Positions 48,005 to 59,154 are shown, counted from the stretch's first letter. The stretch is 64,000 nt of DNA from Gnetum montanum (GCA_015680685.1 MNCI01000106.1:65964-129963); one strand, 5' to 3'. The notes: generated by a model from the letters alone, not told the origin. Numbers and translations: made by a program.

Positions 48005-49171
48005 CTGACCCTACATTTCTCAACCTAGCATTGACAAGAGATGAAGCTCTTGAATAGCTTCACACCAGGTTGAAAGGGTTTGAGGGTGTGATAGAGACAA
48101 CAGTGTTCTACCAATCCTTGGTAGAGGCCATCCAACATAAAATTCAAAAGGCCTTGGATCTGACCCATCATGAAAATATGTAGTTGACCACAGAAAGTCA
48201 TCACCCATGAAACGTTGATGCGGATAAAGAGTAATTAACTGATTTTATCCATCAACAACAGGAACAACTATCTAAAGCAAATATAGAGTTAAGGAGATTG
48301 GTAGTTGAGAATAGAAACTTTTCCATGGAGGAGGTCCAAGCCCTTCACCAAAAGATAACAATAAAAGTAGTCACTTAGAAATTAGAGGCTCTCAAATTTG
48401 AGAGAGTCAAAAATCACTACAAGGTCTAGTTAAACCTACATAAGAAAATAAATGAGAAACACATTTAAGTGGCGAAGGCAAAGATGAATGAGACCCTCTA
48501 GAAACTCCAACAAGGATGTGAATTTTGGCAACCCATCATTGATGGAATTGATTAATACAATAAAGTAGAATTTTTCCTGAAGGAGTTGCAGATAAAGGAG
48601 ATGACTAAATACATGGAGCTTTCCAACCTCTGATATGCAAACTTGGCCATGTTAATTGCCAGGCGACCATGGTCAGAATTGGAAAAGTAGGTGGCCAGCT
48701 TGTACTTATTGTATGAGGCTAAGTTCAAGCACCACAAGGACACCAAGCAAAATCTTGAGGTGGCAAACACTAAACTCGAGGCTCTCAAGGACAAATATAT
48801 TAATGAAAGATCCATTGCCAAGAGCTTAGAAAAAAGAATGAATGACTACTATGAGCTGCAAAACATAGTTAGGGTGTTCAATGTCAAATGCAAACAATTC
48901 ATTATTTGGTTCATCAATGTTAAGGAGCTATTTCCATTAATGCCTTGTCCATGGGATATCCCCATTCCAGCCCATATTGGCAATGCCACATGGACTATGA
49001 ATGATCCCTGGAGTCAGGAGGAGAAGATGAAGGCATTACTAAATGCCTTTCTCCTTTCATCGAAGGTAGTAACTACAGCAAGACAGTCATAGCCTCCTTA
49101 GCCACCACACACACCTGAAACTGGTGAAGGTCCTTTAGAACCTCAAGAACCTCCACCACCTAGGACTATTT
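48005..49171 (+). pseudogene. E2 extra post-pol ORF (ORF3), second part with coiled-coil
   Basis: The frame continues from 31343 after removing E3 and one TSD copy. It is rich in Glu, Lys, Leu and Gln with heptad-like spacing (ENRNFSMEEVQALHQKI, about 48310; the 48691-49092 open stretch with NLEVANTKLEALKDKYINE), so an extended coiled coil is likely. The end is Pro/Glu-rich (EPQEPPPP, about 49140). Stops are numerous. I see no signal peptide or clear membrane segment, so an envelope role is not supported by what remains. Confidence 0.6.
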
Positions 49172-49393
49172 AATCTTCCTAGCCATCGTTATGTCATTAG
49201 AGGATGTGCTATCCAATTTGAGTAGTCATATCATGATCAAATTTTATGTCATGAACATCAAAAATTTTGTAATGATGTCAATCTATACACCTAAGCACTT
49301 AGTTTTGTCATGTCAAGTGTCAGTCAATGATATCATACCTTTCCAATTTTGTAAAGGAACTCGAGGATGAGCTTTCATTTAGTCATGGGGGTA

Positions 49394-50298
49394 TGATAAA
49401 GTGTCAAAGTTTGTTGTTGATAGGCCCTCATCTACAGGTCCTTGTCAATGCAATTCTGCATTTATGAGGCCCCATTAATACAAATCCATAATAATTTCTA
49501 TAAATACAGTGCTCTCACCATGTAAAGGGAGAGTTTTTTGGCCATAGCTTAGTGAAGTTCTTGTAGTTTGTTCATTTGAGAGTTAGAATATTTTCTAAGT
49601 GCCCATAGTAGGAGTTAGAAAGTGTATGGATCTTTATTCGAGCACTAATGTACTTGAGCACAGTAGTGTGAATGACAATAAAGATGAGCCTTTTGATTAA
49701 ACCTTATAGCACTTGGGATAAATTAATGATTTATTTCTACATTTACCATTTTCATTAATTATGCAGTTAATTAAGATAAGTAAGACTTTAATTAATTAAC
49801 TAATGAAGCTAAATAGATTAAACACATAAGTATGACCACTTCGAGCATAACATACAACACTTGGTAATCCCAGTAATGCATAACGCTTGGTAACTTAACA
49901 ATGTTGTATGCATTTAAGATNATGCATAACGCTTGGTAACTTAACAATGTTGTATGCATTTAAGATGTGTATGGAAAGTGAGATCAAATGCTTATGATAA
50001 GATAGTTAGCTATTAATTAGCAATCAAATTAGTTAAATTGGTTAATGAATTGAGTTCCAACTTGTTATTAATCGTAGATGAATAAAATATAAAATAATAA
50101 AAATCATGTGTCCCAATTATACTTAACCATACAACTAAGCTTCACAAGTGTAGTTGGGAAGATAATGATCATCATGATTAAGTTTCACCTCCTTGAACCA
50201 GTATACTTGGGAACTTAAGGTTTGTAGAATTCGACCAAATTATGTGTGAATGTTTGTAATTCATATGGTTGGGCATAGGGTATACTCCTCACTCATCA
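49394..50298 (+). repeat. E2 3' LTR (905 bp, including a 46-base artefact)
   Basis: It starts TGATAAAGTGTCAAAG after a short G-run (ATGGGGGTA, possible polypurine tract, 49385-49393). It ends CACTCATCA and is followed by TSD TATGT (50299-50303). An N at 49921 is flanked by an exact 45-base duplication that is probably an assembly join. Confidence 0.95.
49876..49966. other. Probable assembly artefact around N at 49921
   Basis: 49876-49920 and 49922-49966 are identical, beginning ATGCATAACGCTTGG and ending CATTTAAGAT, on either side of one N. The 5' LTR has this segment once. Overlapping contig ends were evidently placed side by side. Confidence 0.93.
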
Positions 50299-50303
50299 TA
50301 TGT

Positions 50304-51580
50304 TAATACATAAATATATTATAGCTTACTTTTATCTCTATCTAGTGCTTAACTACCTCCTCTCCTTTATTGCAAGCCTGTATCAAGTGCATTTTATGCA
50401 CTTTGCTGAATTACCTCTAAAGCACAACACTTGTAAGCATTACTTGTGATGATAACTCTTCCAATAATTTCCTACAATTTTTTTCTTTTGCCTTTATGTG
50501 ATTTTCAATATCTATTTAGGACTTTGTATTTTTATTTAGAAGTCTCTCATTTTTTTAATTTTTATTTCTCTTTTCTTTTATGGATTTAGTAAGGTTTGTT
50601 TGTAAGTGCTCTTCATAGTTTTTTTTCCTTTTGAAGAATCATAGTGGAGGAGCCTAGAAACTATTATTTATCTTACTTTTATGTTAGAAAAGAAGAAATA
50701 AAATTTACCATGCATTGCTAAAGACTATAGTCAAAATCTATGCTTCTATAAAAAATGAAGGGAGACCCTAAATTTTTGCCCTTACTTGATTGGCATCTTA
50801 ACCTATGCTTAGGGTCTAGTCTTTCTCAAAGTCACTTTCAAACTTACCCTACTCCTGTATTACCAGTTTATGGGATATACAACATGTATTTACCACTCTA
50901 CCATCCATATTGTACTAATAAATTAAAATTTATTTTAGCCACGTTGGTATTTATTGCTACATTAGACTAATCAATTAAATATTATTTTAGCCACAATATA
51001 CTATTACAAATATCATAAATATCAAATTTGAAGAATCTTTAGCTATGAGGCATTAGCTTAGTAGTAAGACTTTTGATTTGAAAACTTCAAGTTATTAGTT
51101 TGATTCTAGTAGGTACCATTGAGTTATAATGTTGTAATTTCATTTTATAAAAGTTTCATGTTGGCTATACGGTTTTGAGGTACATATTGTCATGTAGTTA
51201 TGATTTTGAAATCCTAGAATTAAAGAATTGCTACATGTTGTAGTTATTCAAATGAGCAAGGGATCAATATGTGAATTTGATGTAAACTAAAATTTAATTA
51301 ATGTACCTCTTGAATTAAATAGAATTAGAAGAGAAAGGTCATGAATGGTACCTTTAGTTTCCATCACCATGTTTAGTTGTTCATCCAAAAGTTGATCCAT
51401 TAATATATATAGTTTTCCCTACACCTCTACCATGGCCATCTAAAATCATCTTGTGTAAATATCTCTAATCATGTATCTTGTCTACTACCCTTTCATCTCT
51501 TTGATCAATCTCTCATTCAAAGACTTGATTTTCCACTCCCAAAATAGTTAGGACATTTCATTCTTCATTGTCTTACCTAA
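50304..51580. other. Spacer between E2 and E5
   Basis: AT-rich DNA with no LTR ends or conserved protein motif. A 71-codon ORF at 50755-50970 is not recognised. The one structured element is the candidate SINE described separately. Confidence 0.5.
51043..51250 (+). repeat. Candidate tRNA-derived SINE, degenerate
   Basis: TAGCTTAGTAGTAAGA (51054-51069) resembles a polymerase III A box, and AGTTTGATTCT (51097-51107) a B box, at tRNA-like spacing. A non-tRNA tail of about 130 bases follows. The head would fold poorly as a tRNA, so a SINE or tRNA pseudogene is more likely than a working tRNA. The 3' limit is uncertain. Confidence 0.4.
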
Positions 51581-52450
51581 TGATGAAACACTTATTATCA
51601 TGAATTGCTATATCTACGATATTGTAGATATGATATTGTATCTCAAAATAATTATCATAGATACGATGTAGTGGGCCATAATCATGCCTATAAATATGAA
51701 TCCACCATTGCATCAAAATGAAGTTTAAGCCCAACACTTAGCAAAATTCTTGTAGTTTATTTTCTTGTGTTAGGGTTAGTTGTGAATTCTTGTAGTGTGA
51801 TAAATTACAATTGTACAGAATCTTTATTCAAGTGGAATGTTCCTCAACACAATTCATAAATGATAATAAAGATCAAGATTATTCTTCATCATTGTAGCAT
51901 TGTACATAGAATAGATTTACTTTCCATGTTATTTACTTTTACTAAGTTATTTATATTTTCTAAGTTATTTATTATTTCAATGTTTATTAATAAGGCAAAA
52001 TGAGTATAACTAGTTTTGAGCATAAACTGTAATTGTTTGATAACTAAGTAGTGATTTTACTTGATTTGCTAAGTAGTAAAGTTACTTGGTAATCCCAGTA
52101 ATAGTTACATTAGCCCAAGAAATGTACAAAAAAATAAGAATGGATACCTATCACCATAGGATAGAATAGCTTTATATTTTCATTGTACTTAGATAGAATT
52201 AAATTCATTTTCACTGTGTGTCAACACTTAGCATACTTAAAGCTAACCAACATTATTTTATCATATACCTTACTAAGAGTTAAACCATACATTTTGCACC
52301 TTGCTAACTCTAAGTGGAAAGACAATGATCATGAACTTACTATGAACTCACTAGTATACTTACATTGTCTATCCATGGATTATCATTTGGTCCTGCATGA
52401 GCACTTATGACTTGCATTCTTGAGTGTTGGAATTCTCTAATTGCTCATCA
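51581..52450 (+). repeat. E5 5' LTR (870 bp)
   Basis: It starts TGATGAAACAC, ends TTGCTCATCA and is followed after one base by the PBS. TATA lies at 51688-51696. It is the same LTR family as E1 and E2 by ends and layout, but a more diverged subfamily. Confidence 0.9.
51688..51696 (+). promoter_or_regulatory. TATA box in the E5 LTR
   Basis: CTATAAATA lies in the same relative position as in the other Athila-like LTRs. Confidence 0.6.
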
Positions 52451-52451
52451 T

Positions 52452-52469
52452 TGGCATTGTTACTAGGGA
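52452..52469 (+). other. E5 primer-binding site, decayed tRNA-Asp type
   Basis: TGGCATTGTTACTAGGGA differs from the intact PBS of E1 at six positions, all C>T or G>A. Confidence 0.88.
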
Positions 52470-52594
52470 TGTGTCAATTTTTTCTAGTTAGTTGATTTTA
52501 CATAGTTCATTGTATTAAGAATCATTAAGTCTATCTTTCATACTTAAGATAATTTTTTAAAATACACACATGCTTAAGAATCAACTAAATTAAA

Positions 52595-54560
52595 ATGACT
52601 TTCATATCTAAAGTGAAATATCCACATGCTATTGATCTCAAAGAAAGTAATGACAGGGATTATAATGAAGAAGATTAGAGTACATCAATGAAAACAAGAA
52701 TCTCATATGCTCATATTGATCCTTATTATCCTAATTTCACATTTAATTTCAACTATGATAAATAATTTAGATGGAGAGACTTACAAGGCAATATTTTCAA
52801 GCCACTAGAATTCTTTGTACCCTCAATTCTTCAAGCAATCCTCATGGGGTCAAATCTTGGCCACATACAAGAAGGATACTATGTTACAAAGAACATGAGT
52901 AGGCCATATTAGCTAGAAAAAGCTCAAGCAAGAAGGGATACTATTATGGTAACAAGATATGAGTAAGAGAAAGAAAAGAAAGTACCACAAGTGATCATCC
53001 TTAGTGAGAAAAAAGAAGAAGAACCATATAAATCATAAAAGTATCACTAGACTCATAGATCCAGTTCTCAAATACTAGTCATATGTATCGAAGATCTTGT
53101 AAAGGTAAAGTTACGTTCAACCCTCATAGAAACTCTAGGAAGAGATGAAGTAGACTCTAGTCTCAGGAGGAATTTGAGGCCAAAAATTTTCAATAGATCT
53201 ATGAGGGATGAATCTAGTAATTATAGAAGGAAAACTAGCTGATACTATTCACCAACTTCTCCATCATCTTTATCACACTCATCAATAAAATTTGACAAGA
53301 GAAAACAAAGAACCAGTGATCATGAAAGGTAAATAAGAAAGGATCATGAGAGGCATGTTGATGGAAGAAGAAGACACCCAAAGGACATGGAAGATGAAGA
53401 AGAAGATAGAGAAAGAAAAATCAAGCATGAGGAAAGAGAACATCATGAGCATCGAAGGGATCATCACTAAAATAGAGTATACAAACTCAAAGACTATGAA
53501 GAACTTCTACTAGTCACTCTTAGTATGATTAATATCAGGGAAGAAATATACATAGCTATTCAGTATTTAAGGGATAGCTACATCAAGTGACTTGATATGA
53601 ACAATATTCTGAGGTTTGAAGGAGGATATAGCATAGATTCACAGCATCACCTTTAAGCCTTAAATGATGCATGTGCACTATATAATATAGAGAATGATTA
53701 ACAGAAATTAAAGCTATTTTCCAAAAATACTCATTAAGGAAGTAGAGAGCTAATATAGATCTTTAGAACTAGAATCAATTAGAAGATAAAGTATCATGCT
53801 AGAACTTTTCAATGACATATACCAAACTTATTCCAAAGTGTAAAACCTAGGAAAAAAAATCCATGGATGGAAGCAAGGGATACATACATCCATTAATGTA
53901 GTAATGGGTAGATACTGTTCATTGCTACATACATGCCTAGGCTATGGACTTTCTTAAAAGGAACAACTATGATAAATTATTGATGGGTTAAAGAACAACA
54001 CCAAAGAGACCCTTGGAGTATATGCCCAAGGAATATTATCAAAGATAGCTTATTGGATTCAAAGGTTGCTTGACTAGGTAGCAAAAGAAAAAGAAGAGTT
54101 ACATAACAGGGAATCCACTGAAAACTATAATAGAGCTCCAACCATTAAAAAGAGAGATTTAAGTATATAGAATACACAAGAAGAAGAGATCTTAGGATAT
54201 GTATTTCAACAAAAAAATATACTTATTTAAAAATTGATCAATGATATTGTGACAAAGGTAGAAAAAATGTGGGACTTTGTGGGCCAAAAATTTACCATAG
54301 CATTGAAGATAGTAGAAGAAAAGACTAAACAAGCATTTAACAAAAATAAGGAAAGGAAGAGGAAAAAAGATAATCAACATGAGAAGTATAAAAATAAATG
54401 AAAATTTTCTACAATTGAGGAAATTACAAACTCAAGCTTTAAAGATAGCATTGGATGCAAAGTGTGCTAGTATAAACATCCTAAGGGATGTTGTCTTGTC
54501 ATGGCCCACATACAAGAGTCCAAGGCATACATATTGAATTTAAAGTTTGTCAAAAAATAA
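52595..54560 (+). pseudogene. E5 gag, broken
   Basis: The ATG at 52595 is a plausible start (MTFISKVKYPHAIDLKE). The segment IDPYYPNFTF (about 52710) parallels E1/E2. An Arg/His/Asp/Glu-rich low-complexity part (53280-53470) precedes a capsid-like block (LKLFSKNTH, LFNDIYQTYSK, KIHGWKQG). The zinc motif GCKVC.YKHPKGCC is near 54450-54485. Stops and frame changes are present. Confidence 0.83.
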
Positions 54561-55189
54561 AAAAAATAAAAAATGCCTAGATGATTACCTTACCCACAAG
54601 GTAACTACAAGCAACCCTTTCAACAATAATATCATTTAAATAAGGCTTATCCTCAATGACAAGAGCAATACAAGCAGTAGTGACAACAACCATAGTCATC
54701 AGGGATTTCACTGCCAAGGAAAATATATCCATATCAATAACTAGATACTCATGGATACTATAGTGTCCTATCTCTAGGAAGTACTCATGATCATGCTTCT
54801 TCTTTTGACTATCTAGCAAAATACCATAGGTCCACAACCTCACACATGGAGTTATAACCCTGCAAGTCTCAACTAGCAACTAGTCTGTCTCATTAAGCTT
54901 TCATTCCTTCCTCACTAGTATTATCATCTATAATGCAAGGGAAACTACCAACAAAACCTTAGCAAAAAAGTGCTACTAGGGTAGTTAGTATAGAAAGAGA
55001 AGATCATACTAGCCATAGTACATGCAAATCTAGGAAATATCCTTTCTTTAGAACAAGTCCAAAAAAGGTTGGTAGAGCAAGAACTTCATCAAAATATGTT
55101 CCTCCTATAATAGATCCTCCTACAACCACCATGCTTCTACAATAATCAAACTACAAGTTTATGATTGTCATGTTAACTAATATAGTATT

Positions 55190-55560
55190 ACATTGAATAA
55201 AAGTAGGAACTCTTCCTAAGAAAAGAATAGATCTTAAAAACCCTCTAATTTATTTGCAAATTGCTAGAAATTCACCATGTAAAAATTTACTAGACTCAAG
55301 TTCTAGAATTAACTTGATATCTCAAGAGCATATACGACATGGATCTTACCATCATTAAATAAGTACAACATAAGACTACAACTTGCAAATCAAGTAGTTA
55401 CCACTCCTTTGGAATAGGTAGAAGATGTGGTGATCACTATCAATGGATGATCTTATCCAGTAGATTTTCCAGTGATCAATGTAAATATTGATAACAAGAA
55501 CTTTCTTATCATTATGGGGAGAGCATGCCTTAGCACAATTGATGCTAAACTTAGAATGAG
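55190..55560 (+). pseudogene. E5 protease, broken
   Basis: The active-site block is NLLDSSSRINLIS near 55290, with Ser for the essential Gly. It is followed by NQVVTTPLE.VEDVVITI and IIMGRACLSTIDAKL. Frameshifts split the first half; the second half is in the open stretch beginning 55472. Confidence 0.82.
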
Positions 55561-56077
55561 TGACTTGTCCTTCAAAATTTCCAAGGAAGATGAGCAAGAA
55601 GCCATATATATGAAAAAAATTTCATGCTTTACTTATGATGAAGAAAGGTGTAGTTGTGGACTAAAAGTTTGGAACATCAACATAATCTTTACACCAGCCC
55701 ACAAAAAATTTGAAAAACAAGCTTATATGCAAAAGGAAACACTAGTCACTAAATCAAAAGATATCCAGTGGTTAAGAAATGAGAACATAAAACTATCCAA
55801 GACATGCATGAAAACCTCCAACTCACTTATTAACACCTACCCCATGAATATGAACCAAATTGAAGACTTACAGAAGAATATCCTAAACCATGATCATACA
55901 CCAACAAGAAGTAGTGAACATGGAGACTTAAAACCTAAAATTAATCATAAACAAAAAAACATATTTGGACATTCTAAAATGGAAAAAATATCTTGTCCAA
56001 TAGTATATGTATCTTCAAGTGATCAAAACTTGACTATCATTAATGTTACATGGGATAATAAAAGAAAATATAAATAA
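55472..56077 (+). CDS. E5 protease C-terminus plus unique tail, open 201-codon frame
   Basis: The first about 45 codons are the protease C-terminal half. Codons about 46-135 correspond loosely to the protease-RT linker of E1/E2 (KDIQWL, SLINTYPMNMNQIEDLQ). The last about 65 codons (HDHTPTRSSEHGDL to the end) match nothing else here, and the frame stops at 56075-56077 before any RT block. It is the longest undamaged frame of E5, but part of a broken polyprotein; the tail may be frameless spacer read by chance. Confidence 0.5.
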   Translation: MINVNIDNKNFLIIMGRACLSTIDAKLRMSDLSFKISKEDEQEAIYMKKISCFTYDEERCSCGLKVWNINIIFTPAHKKFEKQAYMQKETLVTKSKDIQWLRNENIKLSKTCMKTSNSLINTYPMNMNQIEDLQKNILNHDHTPTRSSEHGDLKPKINHKQKNIFGHSKMEKISCPIVYVSSSDQNLTIINVTWDNKRKYK

Positions 56078-57296
56078 TTAAGGATGATAAATAAGAAGCC
56101 TTGTGTATGACCTTAGGGATCTACGGTCTATTCCTTGAACACTTATAGATAACTTTAGTCATGGGGAAGGTAACCTATCTTGAATTAGAAATTGATAAGT
56201 ATATTTTAAGTTTTGTGTTTTAAGATTTTTTGATTTACATTTTTTGTCCATTTTTTATCATTTTTGGTATTTTCTATATTCTTTAATATCTTTTCTATGC
56301 TTTCATATTTTTCACATTTCTTATTATTTCTTCATTCTTTAATATGTTTCAAATTATTGAATATTCCTTATGATTTTTATAATTTTACTATTTATCATGT
56401 ACATATTTTTGTTGATCTTTCTAATAAAGTGTAAAGAAATAAGTAGGATGTAGTCAAAATAATAAGATTTTTACCCTATGTTATCAAATCATTGAAAGGA
56501 ATAATTGTATATACAGTGAAGCCACATCATCCATCCACTCATTTCCAATAATAAGAGGTTCTTACTATAGACATAATAACATTATTTTCACAATAAAACT
56601 AAATAAACTTGTGATCAGTATGTTTGGATGAAAAAGTGAAGAACTAAGAGGGAATGAAAAGGGTATGACATCAAGGGGATTTGTGAATTCTTTAAAGCTA
56701 CTACTATGATCCTTATTATATTGTTAAGTTGTATTATTTACTTAAGTCCTATTAAAAATTGAAAGCATGTTTTGAAATAAATGCTACCTTGCCATGTCAC
56801 AAGAAAGACATGTTACCCATGCCTAAAGGTAGGCGACTTCTTAGGAATTTCAAGGTTTCTTGGACTTACATTGGTTATGAGGCTAGAATGACATGTTACC
56901 CATGCTTGAAGGCTCTCCTCTATCCAATGGCCAAATCTTCTTTAAAATAAACTATATAGTTAATAAATTTCTTTCTTGTACCTCATTGCCAAGTAATGAA
57001 TTGTGATAGTCTTATGGTTGTCAATTTTGGGATGATACAATGTGATGTCATTAGTAAGTGGGATGGACTTGGTTTAGATCTTGGATAGAAAGACTAATGA
57101 TCATTTTAACCATGCATTACACACAGAATTCATTATGATTATGGTAAAACACATCAAATCCCATTTTTTGCAATCCCTACTACTACCATTTTACCTCACT
57201 ATTATTTATAATTATAATTTTATGGTTTTGTATAATATAGTTGTTGGCACATTTTAGCCATTTCATGGAACAGTTACCAATGAATTTGTTTTCAAA
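56078..57296 (+). other. E5 spacer
   Basis: Words shared with the E2 post-pol spacer occur in order: ACTTTAGTCATGGGG, a T-rich tract (56210-56420), GACATCAAGGGGA (about 56668), CATGTTACCCATGC (about 56808 and 56890) and GGTTTAGATCTTGGATAGAAAGAC (about 57071). A 63-codon ORF at 56759-56950 is spacer sequence. Confidence 0.65.
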
Positions 57297-57298
57297 TA

Positions 57299-57456
57299 AA
57301 CAAATACTGTAATTTGTTGAAGTTGTCAATCCAGGGAAGAAAGCGACCTTGTAAATTATTCCGGGATAAACCTATATCTATAAGAGTGGTGAGATTGCTT
57401 AAATAGGGTGTAATGATTCCTGCAAGATTTTTTTGGTCAAGATATAGTTTAGTGAG
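57299..57456 (-). pseudogene. LRR receptor-like gene fragment (two leucine-rich repeats)
   Basis: The minus strand from 57456 reads LTKLYLDQKNLAGIITPYLS, then NLTTLIDIGLSRNNLQGRF, then LPWIDNFNKLQYL. These are two 24-residue plant extracellular LRRs with the LxxLxLxxNxLxGxIPxxLxNL pattern. A stop follows near 57292, where E5 sequence begins. Upstream minus-strand sequence is not LRR-like in any frame, so this is a fragment of a receptor-like kinase or receptor-like protein gene, not a complete gene. It is probably host sequence interrupted by the repeats. Confidence 0.8.
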
Positions 57457-58951
57457 ACATAGAAATGGTCACGTGTGCAAGGAAACCTAACCATGCTCAA
57501 GAAATCTGCAAATAACGATGCTAGCGCGAAGGAAAACGGTTTGGACACAAAATAACGTCGTTGCAGGAACTGTGCACACACAACTGGCAAGCTATGACCA
57601 AAGCAAAGACACGGAAGGGTACGAAAGAAATAGAGTTCAAGCAAGCCCCAGATTGCTAGGCCAGAAAGTTTGGTGCCGGATTCATTGTTTTTGCTTAGGA
57701 TTCAGCAATCGTCGCCGATGCCATTGAAGACCAGGGAATTGCTTCGGAATTAACGTTGAATGAGGAGGCCAGGCAAATAAATGCAATTGGCATTAACTTT
57801 TAAAATAGAAATTTGACAAAGGAGTTGGGTTTGTGGCATGTGGTGGAAGTGGGACAATGGTTTTCCTAAATTTTATACGCGATCAGAAGCAGATCTGATG
57901 TGGAGGATATAGTTCTTGTCAGCAACAATGACTATTGAGCAGCTTCTGCAGTGGCTGTCGTGCCTTGCATCTAACATCAAATTGCAGAGCCTATTTGGCC
58001 TTCCTAAAATAAATGAATGGTCATCTGTTGTCATAGATATCCTGAATCTGTAGCTACCCCTAGAAAATCAAGATTCATTGCTATTCCACTGCAATTCACA
58101 CCCATAACATTTGTGGTCTGGATTAGAAAGAAAGCGCAAATTCAAGGTAGCCTAAAAATTGTAGCTGAAAGAAGGGCTAATTCTTTGCTTAAATATATCA
58201 AAATCCTGGTCTACCGGCCAATCTGTATCGAAGAAGAAGAAGCAGAAGAAGATATCCAGGTTTCAGAGTGATGCAGAGACCTAGAATGAGAATGTTAAGG
58301 ACTGTGATGAGAAAGCTGCAAAAGAACGCTAATGGCTATTAGCAGTTGCCGTCCTCCCCTTCGTTTCAGAGACTTTTCTAGGAGAACAAATACCCAATTT
58401 TTCAATCGTTTTCCAAACAACAGATAAAAGGCACAAACAAGTTACTTCCCTGACTGATAAACAATGATTTATAATCTTGGTGATGATAAAAAATCATAAA
58501 AGACAGATTCGAAATGCTAGGTTCGGAGACTTCAGAACCCATACACAGGAATTTGTTAGTTTTAGAATCGATTTAAGTGATAAAGACCTCCGCATTATTG
58601 AAGATGGATCTCGGAAAGAGTTCACAGAAGAGAATGGTGATAGCAACAAGAATTTTGATAGCAACTGCACAAAAAGCATCCAGGGTGTTCGAAATTTTAG
58701 ACTGGCGAGGTACTTGCAGGGCATTTTCTGAAATTCTACATGGAAATTCTTATAGAATTGGCATGAATTTTCAGCTTCCAATCCTGCTACTACTGCATTT
58801 GTTCAGCTGCATGCGGATTTAGTACTGAAACATTGAAATTTTTGTTTGTTGTTGTATAATAGAAACATTTGGCACTCGGTTGTGCTCTACCTAGGCATAT
58901 TAACAGATGTCTGCATCCAATCAAAGGGAATGATTTTGCTAAAGTGGGTGC
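57457..58951. other. Unrecognised CpG-richer region
   Basis: CpG sites are much more frequent than in the retroelements (for example GCTAGCGCGAAG near 57524 and GTCGCCGATGCC near 57710). A GAAGAAGAAG run lies near 58230. ORFs of 60-95 codons on both strands overlap one another and show no domain I recognise. It may be the remains of a gene flank or first exons associated with the LRR fragment. Confidence 0.45.
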
Positions 58952-59154
58952 TGTTGCAAATGATGGATGATTACCTACTTAAGCGTTGATTTTTCTTTCT
59001 ATCTTATTATTCACTAAGAAAGGAAACTTTTAAGATGTTCGTGCAAAGTCAGGGACATTTGGCTATTATCCCTTTTATTCCTATGGAAGTTGTAACTTCC
59101 TAAGATAGTTACAACTATGTTATTTGTAACTAATTTTAATTTTGATTACCATGA

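Larger units (their letters stand above)
20679..50298 (+). mobile_element. E2: complete Athila-like LTR retrotransposon with a nested insertion
   Basis: LTRs at 20679-21555 and 49394-50298 are flanked by the identical 5-base duplication TATGT (20674-20678 and 50299-50303). Between them lie PBS, gag, PR, RT, RNase H, IN, a spacer and an extra ORF. That ORF is split by element E3 (31349-48004). Without E3 the element is about 13 kb. By eye, a 250-base LTR stretch shows roughly one difference in ten, so the insertion is old. All genes are broken. Confidence 0.95.
51581..57296 (+). mobile_element. E5: Athila-like element lacking RT, RNase H and integrase
   Basis: The 5' LTR, decayed PBS, gag and protease are followed by a short unique coding tail and then the Athila spacer. 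No RT, RNase H or IN motif was found between 55.6 and 57.3 kb. No 3' LTR is visible; the element ends near the LRR fragment at about 57297. It is a non-autonomous derivative or an internally deleted, 3'-truncated copy. Confidence 0.82.

Noticed and set aside
21720-49171. Use of an alternative genetic code or programmed stop readthrough to explain the many in-frame stops
   Set aside because: All three stop codons occur, catalytic residues are also mutated and frameshifts are present, so decay is the simpler explanation.
50755-50970. 71-codon ORF between E2 and E5
   Set aside because: No domain, AT-rich codons and no conserved neighbour; not reported as a gene.
51043-51120. Functional tRNA gene
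   Set aside because: Box words are degenerate and the arms do not pair convincingly; no clean anticodon stem was seen.
57399-57644. 81-codon minus-strand ORF overlapping the LRR fragment
   Set aside because: It uses a different frame from the LRR-encoding one and shows no domain.
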